Shown here: piece by piece, positions 1-6,178 of the stretch
How the letters are laid out: every line of letters starts with the position of its first letter
Position numbering within the stretch: the stretch's first letter is position 1
Source: CAYLXP01 sp964387425
GTDB taxonomy: Bacteria > Verrucomicrobiota > Kiritimatiellia > UBA8416
DNA: 19,633 nucleotides
Reading direction: 5' to 3'
NCBI GenBank assembly: GCA_964387425.1
Contig: CAYLXP010000104.1
Coordinates: 1 to 19,633, forward strand
The notes under the pieces: model-generated
What the model was told of the DNA's origin: nothing
Seen by the model: the letters and a program-made list of their open reading frames with translations, nothing else
Databases searched by the model: none
Position numbers and translations under genes: made by a program

Positions 1-512
1 ACAGGCTTTACAAGACAGAGAACGGTAAGCAGGTGCGGGTGGATATCGAAGAGTCCAACAACCTTGCCGACGCCATGCCGGAGAAAGCCCGGGCCATGAA
101 CGCAAAGTTGACCGAGATCTTCACCGAGATGAAGGCCAGCTACCCTTACTACAATCCAGCATTCAAGCATGCGTTGCCTCACAAGGAGAAGGTCTGTTCC
201 GTGCTCTCCCATGAGCAGCGCGGCTCCAGGGTAGAGTTCGCCTACAAAGAAAACGGGGCGAAGGTTGTTCGCGCAAACCTGATCTACACGCTCAATGGTG
301 GCCATCGCTCGGAAGAGTGGTTCCGTAAACCGGCAACCCTGCTGCCGGGGATGAAGGTCTCCGCCGAGCTGCCCGAAGGTGCGACGCACTACGTCATCAA
401 CTTGATCGACGAGAACAGCTTCCTCGTGAGCTATCCCGAAATGCAGGACATGATGACGAAGAGCAGGACGCGAAAGAACTATTCAGAGACGGCGTTGGAG
501 GTGAGAAAGTGA
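1..512 (+). CDS. Sulfatase, C-terminal fragment (5' end outside window)
   Basis: The frame is open from the window edge and ends at TGA 510-512, so only the last ~170 residues are visible. It begins R-L-Y-K and continues with an E-x-x-N-N-L-A-D-A-M-P-E segment typical of the end of an S1 sulfatase catalytic domain. A beta-rich tail follows, with I-Y-T-L-N-G, W-F-R-K-P-A-T and a final F-L-V-S-Y-P. The same order of motifs (R-L-Y, N-N-L-A-D-S-M-P-E, Y-P-Y, L-Y-T-V-N-G, W-F-E-E-P-A-T, F-L-V-M-S) appears in the sulfatase at the right end of the window, so I call it a paralogue. The catalytic cysteine motif is off the edge and cannot be checked. Unlike the right-hand paralogue it ends soon after the shared domain, without the helical extension. 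Its role is presumably removal of sulfate from the same polysaccharide (inference). Confidence 0.8.
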   Translation, partial: RLYKTENGKQVRVDIEESNNLADAMPEKARAMNAKLTEIFTEMKASYPYYNPAFKHALPHKEKVCSVLSHEQRGSRVEFAYKENGAKVVRANLIYTLNGGHRSEEWFRKPATLLPGMKVSAELPEGATHYVINLIDENSFLVSYPEMQDMMTKSRTRKNYSETALEVRK

Positions 513-531
513 TGCAGGATGCGGGATACGG
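511..531 (+). repeat. Three heptamer tandem copies at a stop codon
   Basis: Three consecutive 7-mers, GATGCAG, GATGCGG and GATACGG, start inside the TGA stop of the preceding sulfatase fragment. The heptamer form recalls the short tandemly repeated repetitive (STRR) sequences known from cyanobacteria. With only three diverged copies it is a weak call. Confidence 0.45.
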
Positions 532-549
532 GAATTGGTTTTGAGACTA

Positions 550-705
550 TGGTAGGGCTGGCCCTCTGGGCCGGCCGGGATGCACGGATGATGTTGTTTC
601 TGTATTTCGGGTTGCCGAACTGCCGGTGTTGGATGCTCGGCAACGTTGTGTGAGTAGAGGACGCGTAGTGTGCATCCTGGTCGGGCCAGAGGCCCAACCC
701 TACCA
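550..705. repeat. Paired inverted REP-like GTAG hairpins
   Basis: Two 36-base arms (550-585 and 670-705) are imperfect reverse complements around an ~84-base centre. Each arm holds a hairpin preceded by GTAG: on the + strand GTAG 552-555, stem 556-564 / 568-576, loop TCT; on the - strand the mirror unit spans 703-679. The arms differ by compensatory substitutions: a C-G pair becomes T-A and another C-G pair becomes G-C, leaving the 9-bp stems intact. GTAG followed by a palindrome is the known signature of REP elements mobilised by RAYT transposases. The element lies 20 bases upstream of the next sulfatase start. No T-tract follows, so it is not an obvious terminator. Confidence 0.75.
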
Positions 706-725
706 CTTTATAGGGAGTTGAGAAT

Positions 726-2558
726 ATGAGTATCCGGAGCATAGTGAGAGATGCCTGCATTGGCGTTGTCATACTGGGTGTCCTCTGCCATGGAGCAGAG
801 GCCATGCAGCCCGCCAAACCCAACATCATCTTCATCCTGACCGATGACCAGGGCTACGGCGATGTTGAGCGGCATGGACATCCGCTCCTGAAGACCCCGC
901 ACATGAACCGCCTGCATGACGAAGGTGTACGGTTCGATAACTTCTACGTGAGCCCCTCCTGTTCGCCGACGCGTGCCGCTCTTATGACCGGCATGCACGA
1001 ATTCCGCAACGGCGTGACGCATACGCGCGAGCCGCGGGAGCATTTGCATCTCGAGGCTACGATTCTGCCGCAACTGCTCAAGACTGCAGGATACCGAACA
1101 GGGCACATCGGCAAGTGGCACCTGGGATGGGATGGGGAGTATCACCCTTATGCGCGCGGATTCGATTTCTCGCTGAGCGGATCCGATCACTTTGACCCGA
1201 TGCTCACAATCAACAGGAAGCATCGCAGCAAATACGAGGGATACCGGGAAGATATCTACTTCGATGAAGCGATGTCGTTCATCAAGGACAGCGGAGACCA
1301 GCCCTTCTTTCTCTTCCTCTGTACCTACTCGCCGCACACACCGCTGAAAGCCCCGGAGGAGTACATCGAGCCTTTCCGCGGAAAGGTGACGGAAGACCAG
1401 GCCATCTACCTCGGGATGATCGCCAACATCGACTACAATCTTGGGCGGCTGCTGGCGTTTCTTGAAGAACGCGAGCTGGACGAGGATACCATTGTCATCT
1501 TCATGAACGACAATGGCGTCACGGTGGGGCTCGACGTCTACAACGCGGACATGCGTGGCAGCAAGTGTACGATATGGGAGGGCGGTTCGCGGGCGATGTC
1601 CTTCTGGCGTTGGCCGGGAACCTGGAAGCCCCATCGCGTGGATAACCTGACTGCGCACCTCGATGTTCTGCCTACGCTGTGCGAGCTGGCCGGTGCCGAG
1701 GTTCCACAGGACCTTCAGCCCAAGCTGGAAGGATTCAGCATGGTGCCGCTACTGGAGGCCAAGGGCCCCATCCGCTGGCATGACGACCGGGTGCTGTTTC
1801 AGCACGTGGCGCGCTGGCCGAGCGGTATGGCGACGGAGCACAAGTATGCGATGGCCGGTGCGCGCCAGGGGAACTACCTGCTCCTGCGCAGCCATGATTG
1901 TGGCGACCCCAACTGTACGACCGCGGTGTTGGGCAATCAGTGCGCCACGTTGCGGACCGTGAGAAAAGGTTGCCCATCGGCCCACTACACCGAGGAGAAT
2001 GCTGCCTTTCATTGGGGCGTCAGCCCGTCTGATCGCTGGATGCTGTATGACGCGAAAGCGGATCCGGCTTGCCGCAAAGAGCTCTCCACCGCCCACCCGG
2101 AGCGTGTGTCGAGCATGATCCGGGCGTACGACGCGTGGTGGGACGACATGTATGCCGACATGGTCGAGAAGGGTGGCGAGACGCCGCTCACCTCCGTGAG
2201 CCAGTACGGTGCTGCCCACGAAGCCCGCGAGAAGGCGAAGCGGGCTAAGGCGATTGCTGCGAGAAAAGGCGCATCAAAGCGTGACGCGGACATGTTCAAA
2301 CGCATGGACGTTGACGGTGATGAGAAGGTTACGAAAGACGAGTACCTGTCTGTCTTTCTCCCGACGTTTGCGAAGAAGGATGCGAATGGTGACGGCGTGC
2401 TGAGCAAGAAGGAGTTTCCCTATGCAGCTTCCTTTACGTCGGGAGATGCCGATGGGAGCAAGACGTTGACCAAGCAGGAGTTTCAGGATGTCTACTCGCG
2501 CCAGTTTGATGGTCGCGATTTGAATAGTGATGGTGTCGTGACGATTGATGAGATGTAG
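726..2558 (+). CDS. Secreted S1-family sulfatase with C-terminal EF-hand loops
   Basis: This formylglycine-dependent sulfatase would hydrolyse sulfate esters, here probably on a polysaccharide outside the cytoplasm. A hydrophobic signal segment (about residues 8-26, A-E-A end) precedes K-P-N-I-I-F-I-L-T-D-D (metal Asp 40-41). The maturation motif C-S-P-T-R is at 79-83, with Cys79 the residue oxidised to formylglycine. G-H-I-G-K-W-H-L-G is at 126-134 and the metal pair Asp262-Asn263 follows. After the catalytic part (to about residue 500) come four acidic EF-hand-type loops at about 528-540, 552-564, 574-586 and 598-610, the last one ending at the stop codon. EF-hand tails occur on sulfatases of PVC bacteria. 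The ATG is preceded by AGGGAG. The SulfAtlas subfamily, and therefore the exact sugar position, cannot be read by eye. Confidence 0.93.
   Translation: MSIRSIVRDACIGVVILGVLCHGAEAMQPAKPNIIFILTDDQGYGDVERHGHPLLKTPHMNRLHDEGVRFDNFYVSPSCSPTRAALMTGMHEFRNGVTHTREPREHLHLEATILPQLLKTAGYRTGHIGKWHLGWDGEYHPYARGFDFSLSGSDHFDPMLTINRKHRSKYEGYREDIYFDEAMSFIKDSGDQPFFLFLCTYSPHTPLKAPEEYIEPFRGKVTEDQAIYLGMIANIDYNLGRLLAFLEERELDEDTIVIFMNDNGVTVGLDVYNADMRGSKCTIWEGGSRAMSFWRWPGTWKPHRVDNLTAHLDVLPTLCELAGAEVPQDLQPKLEGFSMVPLLEAKGPIRWHDDRVLFQHVARWPSGMATEHKYAMAGARQGNYLLLRSHDCGDPNCTTAVLGNQCATLRTVRKGCPSAHYTEENAAFHWGVSPSDRWMLYDAKADPACRKELSTAHPERVSSMIRAYDAWWDDMYADMVEKGGETPLTSVSQYGAAHEAREKAKRAKAIAARKGASKRDADMFKRMDVDGDEKVTKDEYLSVFLPTFAKKDANGDGVLSKKEFPYAASFTSGDADGSKTLTKQEFQDVYSRQFDGRDLNSDGVVTIDEM
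2307..2555 (+). other. Tandem EF-hand calcium-binding loops within the sulfatase
   Basis: Four loops follow the D-x-[DN]-x-[DS]-x-x-[VL]-[TS]-x-x-[EQ]-[FYM] pattern, spaced about 22-24 residues apart, which gives two EF-hand pairs: D-V-D-G-D-E-K-V-T-K-D-E-Y, D-A-N-G-D-G-V-L-S-K-K-E-F, D-A-D-G-S-K-T-L-T-K-Q-E-F and D-L-N-S-D-G-V-V-T-I-D-E-M. The fourth lacks its exiting helix because the protein stops there. Calcium binding is inferred from the pattern. Confidence 0.8.
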
Positions 2559-2599
2559 AGAGTTGCGAAGAACGGAATGAAAGTTGGGGGAAACTTGTC

Positions 2600-2790
2600 C
2601 CCGAAGGGGATCCCCGTCATAGCCCAGCGAGAATCGCTGGGATTGCATGGTGTCAGAAGGTGATCTCTTGAGCCTGTTGTGAGCGAGGGGAGGCGCGAAG
2701 CTGTACGCTCGCACCCAACAGGCTCGGGGTATGGACGGCCCCTGTTCCCAGGCATTCTGCCTGGGCTATGATGGGACACCCCGTTGGGGT
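2600..2790. repeat. Inverted pair of two-hairpin elements around a central stem
   Basis: The left unit (2600-2642) reads CCCC-GAA-GGGG, a linker with TCATAGCCCAG, then a CCCAGCGA/TCGCTGGG hairpin with loop GAA. The right unit (2790-2747, read on the - strand) has the same order: CCCC-AAC-GGGG, the same TCATAGCCCAG linker, then CCCAGGCA/TGCCTGGG with loop GAA. The two stems differ by paired changes (C-G to G-C and G-C to C-G), so the structure is conserved. Between them a third inverted pair, GAGCCTGTTG (2671-2680) and CAACAGGCTC (2716-2725), encloses a smaller GAGCG/CGCTC pair. The element nearly fills the gap between the sulfatase and the next gene. No U-tract follows any stem. Confidence 0.75.
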
Positions 2791-2812
2791 GGTGTAGAGT
2801 TAGGAGAGTACA

Positions 2813-4354
2813 ATGAATAGACGAATACCTGCGATTGCTGTCGCCACACTGCTCGCCTCCTGCTTCGGGCACGCGGCATCGGTTCTGGATATCTTCCCCG
2901 ATACCGGGGTCCCATCAACGCCCGGCAAGGCGAGTTGCTCCTATGAGTACAAGCCGTGCGGTTCCACATGGCATGCTGAAGTCGACGAGAAGCAGGTCTT
3001 CCTAGCCTCGGTCAAGAGCAAGGATTGGGAGCTGGGTGTCGGCAAGGGTGGACAGATCTACTCCCTGCGCGGACCTTACGGTGAATCGGTGCCCCCTCAG
3101 CGGCCAACGTCTCCCTGGAACGACGAGGTCTGGCAGATTGTCGTCACCGACGAAAGCCTGATTGGCCCGGTGCAGAATTATCAGAATGCCATGCCCCCGG
3201 AGCGAAGGGGAGAGGTATGGAATGCGACGTTCCCCTTCATGTACTTTGTACACCAGGCCGGAATCTACACGGCGGGCGCAGGTGAAGATAGCAGTGGGGC
3301 TCCCGCCCCGTTTTACTCCCCCTGTCTCCGCAAGCGTTGGGACGCAAAGACCCGTACGCTCGAGATTGTCAACTGGATGCAGCAGGCGCGTACCCCCTGC
3401 GCGTGGAAGTCCGGGGTGTTGACCTATACCGCTTACCGCGATGTTGGTGATGGCATTCTTGAAGTGAACAACGTGGTGTATCACTTCGGGGAAGAGTTCC
3501 TGAGCTTTCAGAATATCCCCTGGGGTGGCGTGCGCCACTCGTCTCTGCCGCATATCGTGATCTCCGGTGCTGACGGGACCTGGGCGAATGCCCCCGGCAT
3601 CTATGGGTGGACCGATATACCGACCCGACACCTGGTGGATTCCGGCGGGTGGATGGCGTGGACGCAGAACCCCACGAATGATGCCAGTCCAACGTTGGCC
3701 CTCGTGTTCGGGACGGATGAGATCAACATGTCGAATGGCAAACGGAAAGATGAGGCCATTCGCTGGGGCAAAGCGGGAACCGGCGAGGCTGCGGATATAC
3801 GGGACTACTCGGTTGCCGAGCGCATGAGCCACGCGCCGATTAGGAAGGGGACGTCGTGGTCGGTTCGGTGGTACCTGGTCAGCGGCGACTTTGGGAAGGT
3901 ACGCCAGGCTGCAGCCAAACTGGCCGGAAAGGCCGGCATCAGCCAACTACGGCACTCGAGTATCCCACGCCAGGATGCCTGGGTCGATAAGGGTCGGATC
4001 AACACCGAAGGGAAAGGGGCGCGATGGGCAAGCTTCATGGCGTTCCCCGTCAAAGACACGGTGCCGGTGTTTCTGCTCATAGACAAGCGCAGTGGAAAGC
4101 AGGTGATCACCGCTGATCCCTATGTCCTCTCAGAGACTGAACCCTTTCCCAATCCCTTTCCCGAAACGTTTGAGCGCCAGAAGATCTACGACAACCGTGT
4201 GCTCTACAAGCAGTACGCACCACACATTGGTTACGAGAACTTGCTTGGCTATGCTTATGCCAGCAAGCCGGATGGCGAAGGTGTTCGCAGGATTCCGGCA
4301 CTGGATGGAGTCACCCTCGACGCGACCGCAAAGGCGCTATGGGTGAAGGAGTAG
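2813..4354 (+). CDS. Uncharacterised exported protein, candidate carbohydrate-active enzyme
   Basis: I do not recognise this 513-residue protein. The N-terminus has basic residues and a hydrophobic stretch. L-A-S-C at 14-17 could be a lipobox with Cys17 lipidated; alternatively signal peptidase I could cut after G-H-A. The rest has no membrane span and is rich in Trp, Gly, Tyr and Pro, with segments such as L-R-G-P-Y-G-E-S-V-P-P-Q, P-W-N-D-E-V-W-Q, D-V-G-D-G-I-L-E-V, N-I-P-W-G-G-V-R-H-S-S-L-P and G-G-W-M-A-W-T-Q. This composition suggests a mostly beta protein, as in many polysaccharide lyases, mutarotase-like folds or hydrolases, but that is inference. GGAG lies 6 bases before the ATG. Its place between a sulfatase and a glycoside hydrolase points to the same polysaccharide. 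It could be an enzyme or a binding protein; I assign no reaction. Confidence 0.85.
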   Translation: MNRRIPAIAVATLLASCFGHAASVLDIFPDTGVPSTPGKASCSYEYKPCGSTWHAEVDEKQVFLASVKSKDWELGVGKGGQIYSLRGPYGESVPPQRPTSPWNDEVWQIVVTDESLIGPVQNYQNAMPPERRGEVWNATFPFMYFVHQAGIYTAGAGEDSSGAPAPFYSPCLRKRWDAKTRTLEIVNWMQQARTPCAWKSGVLTYTAYRDVGDGILEVNNVVYHFGEEFLSFQNIPWGGVRHSSLPHIVISGADGTWANAPGIYGWTDIPTRHLVDSGGWMAWTQNPTNDASPTLALVFGTDEINMSNGKRKDEAIRWGKAGTGEAADIRDYSVAERMSHAPIRKGTSWSVRWYLVSGDFGKVRQAAAKLAGKAGISQLRHSSIPRQDAWVDKGRINTEGKGARWASFMAFPVKDTVPVFLLIDKRSGKQVITADPYVLSETEPFPNPFPETFERQKIYDNRVLYKQYAPHIGYENLLGYAYASKPDGEGVRRIPALDGVTLDATAKALWVKE

Positions 4355-4368
4355 GCGTAGTCCGTGGG

Positions 4369-4417
4369 CAGTAATCAGTAACCAGTAATCAGTAACCAGT
4401 AATCAGTGATCAGTAAG
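4369..4417 (+). repeat. Seven tandem heptamers, CAGTAAT/CAGTAAC type
   Basis: Seven consecutive 7-mers run CAGTAAT, CAGTAAC, CAGTAAT, CAGTAAC, CAGTAAT, CAGTGAT, CAGTAAG. They fill most of the 81-base gap between the uncharacterised gene and the GH-A-like gene and end 18 bases before its ATG. There are no spacers, so it is not a CRISPR array. It resembles heptameric STRR sequences. Copy-number change here would alter the spacing upstream of the next gene. Confidence 0.9.
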
Positions 4418-4435
4418 AGAAGGACCGTTAGAGCT

Positions 4436-6163
4436 ATGATTAGAAGAGGATGGGTTGGGTTGATTGCGGCCGTGCTATTGGCGGGAGGTGTCGATAGCCG
4501 CGGTGCCGATTACGAGTGGACAACGGATCACATGCAAGTGGGCGTTCGGTGGCAACCCTACAGCGAGCGGCCGGCGAACAACGCGTTTGATGTGGAGCGA
4601 GCCGTCTTTACTCAAGACAGTAGCTATGTGCAGTTCTGGGTGAGCTGGGCGGCCATGGAGCCTACGGAGGCAAACACCGACTACGCCAACAACATGTCCA
4701 GCTCGTTGCAGGCGATCGACGCCGCCGTGGACGCCTGCGTGGCCAACGAACTGAAAGTAGAGTTCGTTTTCTGGCACTGCCCGGCTTGGGCGTCGGAGAG
4801 CGGTAAGGCCGGTCCGTGGAAATCGCGGAAGGATCTCTACAGCGCGTTCGTGACGCGCATTGCCAAGCACTTCAAAGGTCGTGTGCACGCTTACCAGCTC
4901 CATCACGAGGCCAACATCGAAGACATGATCTGGGATGGCGATGTTGAGTTTGTGATGTCGGAACTCTTCAAGAAAGGCGCTCGGGCAATTCGTGCTGTGT
5001 ATGACGCGTCGCCCGCAGAACCGGTCGTGATTTCGACGGCAGGTATGTCGCCGAACGAGGCCGGTGTTGCCCTGGTTGGTCTCAAGGGGCTTGGAGCGGA
5101 GTGCGTGAATGACTTCTATGATCGCATTATTGCCGATACTGAGCTCATGGGGCTCGTGGATGCCCTGAATATCAACGTCTCCGACCATTTCGACGGCTAC
5201 GGTTGTATGGATGGCGCCATCATTGATTCGGTTTGGGGGAACTACGACTTGGTGCGCGGCAAACTGGATGCCAATGACTATTGCCATGTGCCCATTCTCG
5301 CGTCCGAATCCTGGATCGTTTGGGACGATGCCGGCAACGCCACGGATGTAAACGGCGATGGACTCAAGAACGAACAGGATGCTTATAGCAAGGCAGTGAC
5401 GATTATCGGTCAGTGCATGAGCCGCGGGCTCAATACGCTCAATCTGCCGTGGTCAGACAATTCCAGTGGTTGGGCGATGGGCCTGACCAAGCGGTTGGAC
5501 TACAACGGTCGCGTCAAGGAACTCAACCGGAAACTTGTCATCCGTGCCAGTGATGGTGGGCCTGACGTCGTAACGCGGAAGATGGCTCTGCAGGGCGGCG
5601 ATGATACGTTCTCTATCGAGGATGGCGCACTGCAGGAGTTCACGATTGACGACTACATCAACCCGCCGGATCCGAATCACCTCCACTACTACATCTGGAA
5701 ATGGTACGCGCAGATTGCCGGGGGAACGGACGAGGTGATCCGCCATGCGATGCCGGGAGAGATCGGCAACGACATCAAGGTGTGGGGGCTGGGCTATACG
5801 GGGGCGGAGCGATACAAGCTGTCGTCCTACAATCGCACCAAGGACCGCTTCATGGTGCTGCTCTATTCCGGCGGCGCCAATGGGAAGCTGTGGGCAAAGG
5901 TCACGATTCCGGCCACCATCCAGAATGGCCGTCTCTACAATAACGAGCACTCCAAGCGGGACTTTCGTGGCGAAGGATTCGCCAACGGCACGACCTACTA
6001 CTCGCGCATCGTGACGAAGAACATCAGCGAGGAAGATGGAAGCGACGTGGATACGTTTGTCATGCAGCGACGGCCGGAGGTTGTGACCAACGGTCTGCTG
6101 ACGGCGACGCTCGGGAACATGAAGCAGTTTACGACAATTGAGTTCATCAGGGGTGAGCCGTAG
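4436..6163 (+). CDS. Secreted clan GH-A-like glycoside hydrolase
   Basis: This is probably a (beta/alpha)8 retaining glycoside hydrolase related to the GH5/GH39/GH79 group; the family is not certain. The signal peptide covers about residues 1-24 (M-I-R-R, then a hydrophobic core, ending S-R-G-A). The early strand Y-V-Q-F-W-V-S-W-A-A-M-E-P is typical of clan GH-A. The acid/base candidate Glu158 sits in Y-Q-L-H-H-E-A-N, where W-N-E-P-N is usual, and the nucleophile candidate Glu291 sits in P-I-L-A-S-E-S-W. An acidic D-V-N-G-D-G-L-K-N-E-Q-D loop looks like a calcium site. The C-terminal ~150 residues look like a beta domain. I chose ATG 4436, with GAGAAGGA upstream, over an in-frame GTG at 4406 because the latter lies within the tandem repeat. 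The gene is followed after 15 bases by the esterase, so the two are probably co-transcribed. Confidence 0.75.
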   Translation: MIRRGWVGLIAAVLLAGGVDSRGADYEWTTDHMQVGVRWQPYSERPANNAFDVERAVFTQDSSYVQFWVSWAAMEPTEANTDYANNMSSSLQAIDAAVDACVANELKVEFVFWHCPAWASESGKAGPWKSRKDLYSAFVTRIAKHFKGRVHAYQLHHEANIEDMIWDGDVEFVMSELFKKGARAIRAVYDASPAEPVVISTAGMSPNEAGVALVGLKGLGAECVNDFYDRIIADTELMGLVDALNINVSDHFDGYGCMDGAIIDSVWGNYDLVRGKLDANDYCHVPILASESWIVWDDAGNATDVNGDGLKNEQDAYSKAVTIIGQCMSRGLNTLNLPWSDNSSGWAMGLTKRLDYNGRVKELNRKLVIRASDGGPDVVTRKMALQGGDDTFSIEDGALQEFTIDDYINPPDPNHLHYYIWKWYAQIAGGTDEVIRHAMPGEIGNDIKVWGLGYTGAERYKLSSYNRTKDRFMVLLYSGGANGKLWAKVTIPATIQNGRLYNNEHSKRDFRGEGFANGTTYYSRIVTKNISEEDGSDVDTFVMQRRPEVVTNGLLTATLGNMKQFTTIEFIRGEP

Positions 6164-6178
6164 GAAGGGCTAGTACGT

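Noticed and set aside
708..1658. Long reading frame (316 codons) on the - strand opposite the first sulfatase
   Set aside because: It lies wholly across a gene with intact sulfatase motifs, has no recognisable motif or ribosome-binding site, and reflects GC-rich codon bias in the antisense frame.
2600..2790. Hairpins as rho-independent terminators
   Set aside because: None of the stems here is followed by a run of T. The same holds for the hairpins at 550-705, 9328-9396, 14788-14842 and 17126-17315. They may affect mRNA ends in other ways but are not canonical terminators.
4369..4417. Possible CRISPR array
   Set aside because: The repeats are 7 bases with no unique spacers between them, and no cas gene is present.
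4406..4436. GTG at 4406 as start of the GH-A-like gene
   Set aside because: It falls inside the heptamer repeat, adds ten residues before a good signal peptide, and ATG 4436 has a purine-rich site upstream.
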